Position numbers and translations under genes: made by a program
Part shown: one piece after another, positions 43,444 to 52,100 of the stretch
Numbering within the stretch: the first letter of the stretch is position 1
Layout of the letters: each line of letters opens with the position of its first letter
Notes under the pieces: generated by a model
Databases searched by the model: none
What the model saw: the letters and a program-made list of their open reading frames with translations, nothing else
What the model was told of the DNA's origin: nothing
Assembly: GCF_000332155.1 (NCBI RefSeq)
Contig: NZ_KB235903.1
Span: forward strand, 2,112,209-2,173,427
Length of the DNA: 61,219 bases
DNA from: Kamptonema formosum PCC 6407
GTDB lineage: Bacteria > Cyanobacteriota > Cyanobacteriia > Cyanobacteriales > Microcoleaceae
Direction of reading: 5' to 3'

Positions 43444-44098
43444 TGCGGTTTGGCTGCGCGGCTTACTAACCATTGCTTGGGCTGATGGTAATTTTGATGA
43501 GGGAGAACAAGATTTGATTGCTTCCTTAACTCAAGCTGAATTTGCAGACGAGGCATCAGTTGATGCGATTTTTGAACCCATATCGCCACAGGAATTAGTG
43601 GCTGTTTTAGGGCAAGACAGGGTGACTGCTGAGAATTTCTTGAGGACAGCAGTAATGGTGGCTCTAGCAGACGGTATATATTCTTTCTGCGAAGATGAAT
43701 TGCTGCATGAGCTTTGCGATGCTTTTGGGGTGAAGGTGGATGCGATCGCAGCTTTGCGACACACTATAGAGGATACGAATAATGCTGCTGCATCAGAGGA
43801 AGAGCGTGCATTTAAGGCGGCACGCGATCGCAGCCCCCACAGAGATGTCTTGCAACCTGTTAGAGTATGGCTGGATGGCTGGGAAATCCACGATCCCAGT
43901 TTGGCTCATTTTGTCTGCAAAATGATTCCGCCCCAGTGCCCTTTTGAGCGAGACATCACTCTATTTGGCCGCAAGCTAGTTCACATTCCCCCAATGTGTA
44001 AACTAAATCCTCTCTACGATCAATTAGTAGGTTTGCGCTTCCGAGCTCTCTCTTATTTGGCAGATGACTGTAAGGAGGATATTTCGGAATACTGCTAA
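43403..44098 (+). CDS. TerB-like domain fused to Mo-nitrogenase C-terminal-like domain
   Basis: A 231-residue two-domain protein. Residues about 8-125 fit the all-helical TerB/tellurite-resistance fold (WLRGLLTIAWADGNFDEGEQDLI with its acidic metal-binding pattern, then VMVALADGIYSFCEDELLHEL). Residues about 145-230 match the domain annotated as Mo-dependent nitrogenase C-terminal (PVRVWLDGWEIHDPSLAHF, IPPQCPFERDI, IPPMCKLNPLYDQL). This pairing is common in cyanobacteria and does not imply a nitrogenase. The ATG at 43403 matches the start seen in the duplicated copy; earlier in-frame starts exist at 43388 and 43397. The stop begins a TAATTGG array. Confidence 0.85.
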   Translation: MINTVKTSYTNEQIAVWLRGLLTIAWADGNFDEGEQDLIASLTQAEFADEASVDAIFEPISPQELVAVLGQDRVTAENFLRTAVMVALADGIYSFCEDELLHELCDAFGVKVDAIAALRHTIEDTNNAAASEEERAFKAARDRSPHRDVLQPVRVWLDGWEIHDPSLAHFVCKMIPPQCPFERDITLFGRKLVHIPPMCKLNPLYDQLVGLRFRALSYLADDCKEDISEYC

Positions 44099-44558
44099 TT
44101 GGTAATTGGTAATTGGTAATTGGTAATTGGTAATAAATCGCTCGGCGGTTTAAACCGCTACTATACAAACAAAGTCCGCCTGCGCGGACTAGGAAATAAG
44201 GGGGATATTTAAGCCAGATTTGCGATCGGGAGAAGGAAGAAGGCAGCTATGCTAAAGATAAAAAGTAGAAAAATTCAGAGTAAATTTGTCAATATTACGA
44301 ATACCTCGGTCAGCATGAGTTTTTCTTCCTACCTAAATTCTTTTTCATAAATTCTTCCCAATCTTTTAGATAACTAAATCCTTGTTCCTTCTTATCAAAG
44401 ATGGGTTTCACTTACACTTCAACATCCTAACTTTTACTCCCAATCACCAATTACCCATTACCCATTACCCATTACCTATTACCTATTACCCATTACCTAT
44501 TACCAGTTAACAGTTAACAGTTAACAGTTAACAATTACCAATTACCAATTACCAAATT
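44096..44558. repeat. Repeat-filled gap before obgE
   Basis: The 460-base gap holds TAATTGG units (44096-44134), a palindrome-rich segment with GGTTTAAACC and AGTCCGCCTGCGCGGACT (about 44144-44195), about 230 bases without recognised features, then ACCCATT/ACCTATT units (about 44450-44502), TTAACAG and AATTACC units to 44554. No gene was found. Confidence 0.85.
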
Positions 44559-45611
44559 ATGCAATTCATAGATCAGGCAGAAATTCAAGTCGTAGCTGGC
44601 AAAGGCGGCGACGGCATGGTAGCATTTCGGCGGGAGAAATACGTCCCAGCCGGCGGGCCTTCCGGCGGCAATGGTGGCAAAGGCGGTTCTGTAAATATGG
44701 TAGCAGTAGAACGCCTACAAACACTCCTAGATTTTAGATACGCCCGCATTTTTAAAGGAGAAGATGGCAAACGCGGCGGGCCAAAAAATATGACAGGAGC
44801 TCAGGGAAGCGAACGCACTATTGAGGTTCCTTGTGGCACAGTTGTATATGATGCGGAAACTAACGAACTTCTGGGAGATTTAATTAAACCTGGTCAAACT
44901 CTTTGTGTTGCTCAAGGAGGTAAAGGTGGATTGGGAAATAAATGTTTTTTGACCAATTCTAACCGCGCTCCCGATTATGCTATGCCGGGAAAAGATGGTG
45001 AAGTACGGATGTTACGGCTAGAGTTAAAACTATTAGCTGAAGTGGGAATTATTGGTTTACCAAATGCGGGAAAATCTACGCTAATTTCTGCTTTATCTGC
45101 TGCCAGACCAAAAATAGCAGATTACCCATTTACAACTTTAGTACCGAATTTAGGAGTAGTAAGAAAGCCAACTGGTGACGGCACAGTTTTTGCTGATATT
45201 CCAGGGTTAATTGAGGGAGCACACGCGGGTGCAGGTCTTGGCCATGACTTTTTACGCCATATTGAACGCACTCGTTTATTGCTGCATTTGATTGATATTA
45301 CTGATGAAAATCCGGTTGCCAATTATCTAACTATTCAGGAAGAATTAAAGGCTTACGGGCGAGGTTTGGCGGATAGACAACTAATTTTAGCAGTCAATAA
45401 AGTGGATGCGATTGATACTGAAAGTGAGGAAATTCATAGTCTAATTAGCAGACTAGGTGAACTAGCAAAAGCTCCAGTTTTATTGATTTCTGCTGTTAGC
45501 CGCGTTGGTTTAGAAGAGTTAATGCAAGAAGTATGGGGTAAACTTGATGAGATGAATGAGAAGGAACGCGAAGAACGCCAGTCTGCGGAGTTAGTAATTC
45601 CCCTAAAATAG
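44559..45611 (+). CDS. obgE: Obg-family GTPase
   Basis: Ribosome-associated GTPase of 350 residues needed for 50S assembly and stress control. The Gly-rich Obg domain (1-158, with [10 protein letters not shown] and KGGLGNKCF) is followed by the G domain: G1 GLPNAGKST near 166-174, switch region [12 protein letters not shown]3 DIPGLIEGA and G4 NKVD. The tail is short and acidic/basic. The ATG stands four bases after an AATTACC array and has no Shine-Dalgarno, which is odd for an essential gene. Confidence 0.97.
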   Translation: MQFIDQAEIQVVAGKGGDGMVAFRREKYVPAGGPSGGNGGKGGSVNMVAVERLQTLLDFRYARIFKGEDGKRGGPKNMTGAQGSERTIEVPCGTVVYDAETNELLGDLIKPGQTLCVAQGGKGGLGNKCFLTNSNRAPDYAMPGKDGEVRMLRLELKLLAEVGIIGLPNAGKSTLISALSAARPKIADYPFTTLVPNLGVVRKPTGDGTVFADIPGLIEGAHAGAGLGHDFLRHIERTRLLLHLIDITDENPVANYLTIQEELKAYGRGLADRQLILAVNKVDAIDTESEEIHSLISRLGELAKAPVLLISAVSRVGLEELMQEVWGKLDEMNEKEREERQSAELVIPLK

Positions 45612-45718
45612 ATTAAGAATTACACAAAAAGAACTTGTTTTTGTCGTGTAATGAAGCAATCCCAAAACCTTGTTACATCGTTACAATACCTAAGTCCTGT
45701 AGATTAAAAGGATTAAGC

Positions 45719-47224
45719 GTGTCAGGTATAAAGTCTCAAGTAAAAATGCCTTTACTAGATGCCTTACGAGATTGTACAAATAAGTCCAATGCACCATTTT
45801 ATGCACCTGGACATAAGCTGGGGGTAGGCATATCAAAACCCCTTTCGGACTTGTTAGGAATAGCGGTATTTAGAGCAGATTTGCCGGAGTTACCAGAGTT
45901 AGATAACCTATTTGCTCCCGAAGGTGTAATTTTAGAAGCGCAACAGTTAGCTGCTGAGGCATTTGGTGCAGAATTTACTTGGTTTTTAACCAACGGTTCA
46001 ACTTGCGGAATAGTAGCTGCAATTTTGGCTACTTGCAGTCAGGGAGACAAGATTATTTTACCTCGAAATATCCATCAATCGGCTATTTCAGGTTTAATTC
46101 TTTCTGGTGCAATTCCAATTTTTGTTAATCCTGAATATGATGCTAATTGGGATATAGCTAACTGTATTACACCGAAAAATTTAGCAATTGCTTTAGAACA
46201 ACATCCCGATGCTAAAGCGGTGATGGTAGTTTATCCAACTTATCACGGCGTATGTGGAAATTTAGAGGAGATCGCGCAACTTACACATCAATATCATATT
46301 CCTTTATTAGTAGATGAAGCGCACGGCGCACATTTTAATTTTCATCCAGATTTACCAAGAACTGCCTTAAGTTGTGGTGCAGATTTAACGGTACAATCTA
46401 CTCATAAAGTTCTGGGTGCGATGACTCAGGCTTCTATGTTGCACGTTCAGGGAAATTATATTAATATCTCTAGACTAAATAGAGCCTTACAATTGGTTCA
46501 ATCTACCAGTCCTAGTTATCTACTTTTAGCATCTTTAGATGCAGCTCGTCAGCAAATGGCACTGCATGGAGAAGAGTTAATGACGCGAACTTTAATGTTA
46601 GCTGAGACAGCGCGATCGCGCCTTAGTGAAATTCCAGGATTATCAGTTTTAGAACTTTTAAATACTCCTGGTTTTGTTAGCTTAGATTCAACTAGATTAA
46701 CTGTTAAAATCTCAGATTTAGGATTGAGTGGCTTTGCAGTTGATGAAATTCTCAATGAAGAATTAGGTGTGACTGCTGAATTACCAATGTTAAAGCATTT
46801 AACATTTATTATCAGTCTGGGAAATACAGAGTCAGATATCGATCGTTTAATTGAAGCTTTTATGACTATTTCCCACCGAAATTTAAGCAGGAAAAATGTA
46901 AAAAGAAACGACAATCAACTAGAAAAATCTCCCCATCTCCCCCTCTCCCCATCTCCTCCTCTCCCTCTCTCCCCCTCTCCCCATCTCCTCTCCCCGCGCG
47001 ACGCTTTCTTTGCAACGGCGGAGGTGGTATTAGTAGATAGGGCTTGCGATCGCATCAGTGCTGAGCTCATCTGTCCCTATCCCCCTGGAATCCCAATTTT
47101 GATTCCCGGTGAAATCATCACCCAGGAAGCGGTAGAATATCTACAAGAAGTCTTGATTTTGGGTGGATGTATAACAGGATGCAGCGATCCAACCCTCAAA
47201 ACGTTTAAGGTAGTAAAAGATTAA
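45719..47224 (+). CDS. Orn/Lys/Arg decarboxylase-family PLP enzyme with minisatellite insert
   Basis: Fold-type I PLP enzyme of 501 residues, related to arginine, lysine and ornithine decarboxylases. FYAPGHKLG near the N-terminus, LVDEAHGAHF (PLP Asp) and STHKVLGAMTQASM (Schiff-base Lys near residue 229) are clear. Between the catalytic part and the C-terminal domain (about residues 404-427) lies a Pro/Ser/Leu-rich stretch encoded by an in-frame CCCCATCTCC minisatellite. GTG at 45719 with AAAGGA upstream is preferred over the far upstream frame start at 45635. The product could be cadaverine, putrescine or agmatine; the substrate is not determined. Confidence 0.88.
   Translation: MSGIKSQVKMPLLDALRDCTNKSNAPFYAPGHKLGVGISKPLSDLLGIAVFRADLPELPELDNLFAPEGVILEAQQLAAEAFGAEFTWFLTNGSTCGIVAAILATCSQGDKIILPRNIHQSAISGLILSGAIPIFVNPEYDANWDIANCITPKNLAIALEQHPDAKAVMVVYPTYHGVCGNLEEIAQLTHQYHIPLLVDEAHGAHFNFHPDLPRTALSCGADLTVQSTHKVLGAMTQASMLHVQGNYINISRLNRALQLVQSTSPSYLLLASLDAARQQMALHGEELMTRTLMLAETARSRLSEIPGLSVLELLNTPGFVSLDSTRLTVKISDLGLSGFAVDEILNEELGVTAELPMLKHLTFIISLGNTESDIDRLIEAFMTISHRNLSRKNVKRNDNQLEKSPHLPLSPSPPLPLSPSPHLLSPRDAFFATAEVVLVDRACDRISAELICPYPPGIPILIPGEIITQEAVEYLQEVLILGGCITGCSDPTLKTFKVVKD
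46928..46998 (+). repeat. CCCCATCTCC minisatellite inside the decarboxylase gene
   Basis: Tandem CCCC(A/T)CTC units of about 70 bases keep the reading frame open and encode HLPLSPSPPLPLSPSPHL-type sequence. They belong to the same class as the intergenic minisatellites. Confidence 0.92.
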
Positions 47225-47345
47225 TTATTAATATTTCTACACTATCAAAGTGATAGAATTATTCACAAAAATCTATAGCACCCCTAGCATTACTCTTGAT
47301 TTTCTTAAAGAGAGTGTCTTTATGAGTTAGATAGTTCTTCTATAT

Positions 47346-47445
47346 TCTTCCCTAGCCCCTAACCCCTTTTTCTATATTTATCCCTAACCCCTAACCTCTA
47401 ACCCCTTCTTTCCCTAGTCCCTAGCCCCTAGCCCCTAGCCCCTTC
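47346..47445. repeat. CCTAACC/CCTAGCC heptamer arrays before cbiT
   Basis: Degenerate arrays of CCCCTAA and CCCCTAG units separated by short TTCTTTCCC or TTTCTATATTT spacers. They end about 12 bases before the cbiT ATG. Confidence 0.9.
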
Positions 47446-47450
47446 TTATT

Positions 47451-48044
47451 ATGCTTTGGCCCTATGTTACCCCCGGTATTTCTGATGATTTATTTGAGCG
47501 TTTACCCGGCATTCCGATGAGTAAGCGAGAAAGTAGATTGCTGTTAATTTCCCATTTACGTCTGCAAGCAGACTCGGTGGTTTGGGACATTGGCGCGGGG
47601 ACTGGAACGATCGCAGTTGAAACAGGTTTATTATGCCCTAAAGGTCAAATTATTGCCATAGAACGCGATGAGGAAGTAGCGAGTTTGATTCGCAGAAATT
47701 GCGATCGCTTTGAGCTCAAAAACGTAGAAGTAATAGAAGGTAGTGCCCCAGAATGCCTTAAAGATTTGCCCTCTCGCCCTCACCGAGTTTGTATTGAGGG
47801 AGGTAGGCCACTTAAAGTCATTCTCCAAGAAGTTTGGCGGTATTTGCAACCCCAAGGTCGAGTTGTTGCTACTGCGGGAAATTTAGAGAGTTTGTATGCT
47901 CTTTCTGAAGGGTTTGCAGAGTTACAAGTTCGCAATATTGAGGTGGTGCAGTCGGCGGTTAATCGTTTGGAAACGCGGGGGATTCATCAAACTTTTGCGG
48001 CTGTAGATCCCATTTTTATTCTAAGTGGGGAAAAGTTGGATTAG
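47451..48044 (+). CDS. cbiT: Precorrin-6Y C5,15-methyltransferase (decarboxylating) subunit CbiT
   Basis: A 197-residue SAM methyltransferase of cobalamin (B12) synthesis, the decarboxylating half of the CobL reaction. The family block FERLPGIPMSKRESRLLLISHL precedes motif I WDIGAGTGTIAVE (near residues 45-58). It is a stand-alone CbiT, with no CbiE fusion or other cobalamin gene adjacent. A pyrimidine-rich leader from a CCCCTAG array runs up to the ATG, with no Shine-Dalgarno. Confidence 0.93.
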   Translation: MLWPYVTPGISDDLFERLPGIPMSKRESRLLLISHLRLQADSVVWDIGAGTGTIAVETGLLCPKGQIIAIERDEEVASLIRRNCDRFELKNVEVIEGSAPECLKDLPSRPHRVCIEGGRPLKVILQEVWRYLQPQGRVVATAGNLESLYALSEGFAELQVRNIEVVQSAVNRLETRGIHQTFAAVDPIFILSGEKLD

Positions 48045-48117
48045 ATGCGCGATCGTGTAGAGATGGGTTTGCGATCGCAGACAATCTCTTTATTCTCACT
48101 TAATTGGGCTGGTGACA

Positions 48118-48681
48118 CTACCTTGGGGCTCTGCGCCAGCCTGCTGCTACCGCTTCTGATTCAGAGCAGAACCACTTTTCTCCTTTTGCAGAATCAATGA
48201 TTGTTCCATCGTAGTCCTCCATCCCTGGAACGTGATAAAACTTATTCCCTGTGGAAATCGAGATGTTACCTTTGATAACACAGTTTGGTTTTATAATTGA
48301 TGTAATTGGCATAGGGGAACGACTAGGGAGCGACTGCATCTGAAAAAGCCCAATGGTAACTATAACCCCAACGCCAATAGTAGTTTCGAGCAACCCACCT
48401 TTCTTTCTTTTCCGTTTAGCTGGCGAAGTCTTGATTTTCTGTGTAGTTGAAGATTGAGAAATAACGCCTTGAATTGAAGCATCAGAAGCGCAAAATTTTC
48501 CATCCGTTCCCCTTGTCAATTTATAGAAAATTGTGTCTCCAATTTTTGGGCGGCGACCCTTTGTTTTTACGGCACTGATATGCAAAAATACTTCTCTACC
48601 ACCTGCGCTAGGTTTAATAAATCCGAAGCCCCTATCATCATTCCACTTTATCAATTGCCCCTTCGTCAAATCAAATTTCAT
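48118..48681 (-). CDS. Cold-shock-domain protein with membrane helix and Cys-poor C-terminal module
   Basis: A 187-residue protein. Residues about 6-70 are a cold-shock domain with the RNA-binding pattern GQLIKWNDDRGFGFIKP and VFLHISAV. A Lys/Arg-rich stretch (about 88-98) and one hydrophobic segment (about 99-117) follow. The C-terminal 60 residues (ending in GEKWFCSESEAVAAGWRRA) resemble the small module found at the end of thermonuclease-like and other envelope proteins. So an RNA-binding domain is tied to the membrane, with the module probably outside. The ATG at 48681 gives the normal CSD start; an upstream frame reaches 48726. Confidence 0.85.
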   Translation of the reverse strand: MKFDLTKGQLIKWNDDRGFGFIKPSAGGREVFLHISAVKTKGRRPKIGDTIFYKLTRGTDGKFCASDASIQGVISQSSTTQKIKTSPAKRKRKKGGLLETTIGVGVIVTIGLFQMQSLPSRSPMPITSIIKPNCVIKGNISISTGNKFYHVPGMEDYDGTIIDSAKGEKWFCSESEAVAAGWRRAPR

Positions 48682-48769
48682 GGAGAACCTCACCGCTGAC
48701 CGACATTTATTAAATAACAGCCACATTAGATAGTAGACTTTACTGGATACAACTTTTGTTTGTCAAGCT

Positions 48770-48959
48770 TTACTCCTCAGACTCAATTTTAGCTTTCCAA
48801 GCTTTAAGCTTAGCGCGAATTGCTTATTGCTCAGCTTTTGGAGGCATTGCTGCAATTTGGGCAAAACGTTCGTGGTTACGATCTTCCCAGTATTGCTGAA
48901 TTTCTTCTGCTTGCTGTAAAACAATTTGATATTCTGCTTCGACTTCAAACGGTTGTCAT
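48770..48959 (-). pseudogene. Decayed small cyanobacterial gene
   Basis: Reading the minus strand from an ATG at 48959 behind GGAGGCGATAG gives MTT, then a +1 shift is needed to enter a long coherent frame (FEVEAEYQIVLQQAEEIQQY, WEDRNHERFAQIAAMPPKAE), which meets a TAA at 48824-48826 and continues with AIRAKLKAWKAKIESEE to a normal stop. One frameshift and one nonsense codon in a coding-like sequence indicate a pseudogene of about 62 residues. The open frame in the shifted register gives a Lys/Leu-rich product that is not convincing. Confidence 0.65.
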
Positions 48960-49108
48960 GTCTATCGCCTCCTAGAAATTATCTCCATATTACCTCAAGA
49001 TCAAAATAGAGTTGCAACACTCTTGGTATTAAGAGCGATCGATAATTTCTTATTTTGTTAAAAACTGCTGTAAACTGGAAACAAACCAAATCATAAAAGC
49101 TAGAACTG

Positions 49109-52100
49109 ATGTCCTCCCCACCAAGTCAGCCGAATGAAATTGAGTTGATTGTTCAAGCTTCCCACCCGCAATTATTAGCCGGTCTAGATGCTTGGCTGCA
49201 TCTGGGTTTACTCTCAGAAACTCAGGTCAAACAACTATGCTACAAATACCTAGTATGTCGCCTACCAGAACCAGCCGCCGAGCCTTTTAGAATTCCTACA
49301 GTAACAACAACGCCCCTTTTACCTGCTAACATCACTCCCCAAACACAGGTAAAATCTCCGGCTACTCCCAATTTTATTACATCAGTTTTGCAGTCACTTA
49401 TGGCAGAACTCAGTGTAGTTTGGTTGTTATTTTTAGGAGTATTTTTAGTAGTAATATCCTCTGGAGTTCTCGCCGCTTCTCAGTGGGAGCGTTTTCCTGC
49501 TGCTGGACAATATGGAGTTTTACTAGGTTATACTTTGACATTTTGGGCTATTAGCACCTGGGTTAGTAAACAGAATAATTTGCAATTGACAGCTCAAACT
49601 TTGCAACTGGTGACGCTGTTGTTAGTACCGATCAATTTTTGGGCAATGGATACCTTTGGACTATGGCAATATCCCTTAAATTGGGTAGTAGCATTAGTGG
49701 CAGCCTTAATTCTGACATTTATTACTTGGAAACTCGTTAAAAAGCAATCGGAAAGACAACAAGAAACCAATAAATTAACTGCAATCAATCATTTAGCTTT
49801 GAGTTATTTGCATTCAGGCTGGATATTACCGGGAGGAGCATTAATTGCTGTTTATTTGGGGACAATTAGCACAGCTATTATTACATTCTATCAAACTCGT
49901 CAGCCGAAATCAACTCTAAGAGAGGGAGAGGATGTAAGCCAAATATTAGCTTTAAGAACCGATTTTCTTCCTTCTAAAAAAGCAGCTTTAGTAGTCTATG
50001 CTTTGGCAATCTTGCTAGGAAGAGCCATATTTGTTAAAGGTATAGAAATCAATCAATTGGGTTTAGCGTTGGGTATTTGTGGGGCGCTTTTAGCGTGGCT
50101 AGACCAACAACAAAAAGGTGATTTATCTGCCCAGCCTACTCCTGCAAAAGTATTCAACTGGGAAGCAGTGGGAGGCGCTTTATTGGCTATCGGCTGGTGG
50201 GTTTCTATATGGGATATTCCAGGTCAAGCGATCGCAGTTAGCGGCCTAGCCTTATGGTTTTTTAGTAGTCGCTTAGTTCGATTCTGGCGACGGATTGATT
50301 TGTTAATTTTATTTGGGATTGGACTTCAGGCAATTTTGCTATTTTGGCGGCTAATTCCCTTTGAATTTAAAACACAAACTCTAGCTATTTTAACTCAACT
50401 CACTAATTCTGAGGAAAATCCTTGGACATTGCTGAGCCTAGCGCTATTTCCTTACCTAATTTTAACAGTTAGTTTAACACAATGGTTGTATCGTCAGCGA
50501 CAGCCTCAACTTGCTGGCTTTGGAGAAGGAATTGCACTTTTTTTCGGGATAATTTTAACGATTATCAGTTCGATCGAACCTCTCCTACTAACTCTGAATT
50601 TACTATGCTCTACCTTAGTTTTAGGATGGGTGACATGGCAATATGCGATCGCAGATAATTCTAATCAAGTTTCATTATCTACACCTAATCTCACACCATT
50701 AAGTCCTAACATTGAAATCCCCGTTTACCTAACTCACATTATCGGCTTGTCAACAATATTTTCTGGGATACACCTATTTTTTCCCACTCTCAATCAAGCC
50801 CTATGGTCAATAATCATGCTATCAATAATGCTAGTAGAATGGGGATTATTTGTCAAAGCAAATGCCAACGTAGAAACAGTGAGCGATTTTAGGCTAAATC
50901 TACTACCTTTAGCCGTCAAAAGTTGTTGGCACTTAGGATTAGCTTTAGCTGGATTGAGCTTTATTTTATTAACCGATTATTATGCAACGTCATACAAAAG
51001 TTCTCTAAATTATCTGGATTGGTCTTTGTCGTGGCTAGTAACACCTATAGCTTTAACTACTGTTGGCAAATACACAGATTCACGTCAAAGAAGGACAGCA
51101 ATCGTATTAAGTACAATTGCTTTGCTAGCTGTTCAAGTTCTGACGCTAAGTTCACCAGGAAATCGATTAATTAGTTTAAGCATAGCAACGGGGTTGATGT
51201 TAATCAATACTTACTATTTACCCCTATCTTCTTTAGCAGTAACTACCATAGGATTTGGGCTAACTTTCTGCGGTAGTTTACTTTTAGAAGGAGTGCTAGG
51301 ATTTCCCAGACAATCAGCATCAGCTTGGTTAATAGTAGGTGCGATCGGGCTTACCAGTTTGTGGCTAATTCGCGATTTTTTAATTGGTACTACCAGCGTT
51401 AGAGAGAGGGAAAATAACCAATTACCACTCCAGCAAATTTACGCAAAAGCCGCAGATAATTGGGCGATATTAATCTGTTGCTTATTATTAGTAAGTGTAA
51501 CAATTCACTCTTTTGGTTTGTACGGAAAATTCACTTATATTACTTTTAGTCCATCAATTCAAGCTATTATTACACTCCTTGTAACCATAGCAGCTATTGC
51601 TTACCGTAGCTATCAACAACCTTCACATTGGGCAATTTACGGATTAGCTTGGGCGTTAGAATTACTAACAGCAGAAATATTAGGCTTTACAGACAGTCAA
51701 ACTGTTTATTTAGCAATTGCAAATATCGCCTTGGGTTTAGTTACTCAACTGTTAGGAGATTGGTGGAGAAATAGAGATCCAAATCGCGACATTTTCCCTA
51801 GTATTCATATTATACCATTGCTTTATGGTACATTGGGATTAATGTTGCGATCGCACACTTTCACCAGTTGGACTGGCTTAACTTCTTTAGGCATATCCTT
51901 AATTATTATCGGCGTTGGTAGAAGGAAACCAGAATTCAAACCCCTTGTTTATTTGGGAATAATTGGCATTTCCCTTTCTGCCTGCGAATTACTAATTTAT
52001 CAACTCAGTCAATTATCAGGCGGCGCTATTGGCGATGGATTAATTGCCTTAGCAACTCTGGGTACTACGATTGTCTATGCCTATCGTCTGCTTTATCCTT

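Noticed and set aside
43403-44098. Mo-nitro_C domain taken as a sign of nitrogen fixation
   Set aside because: The domain name is historical; no nif gene is present and the fusion occurs widely in cyanobacteria.
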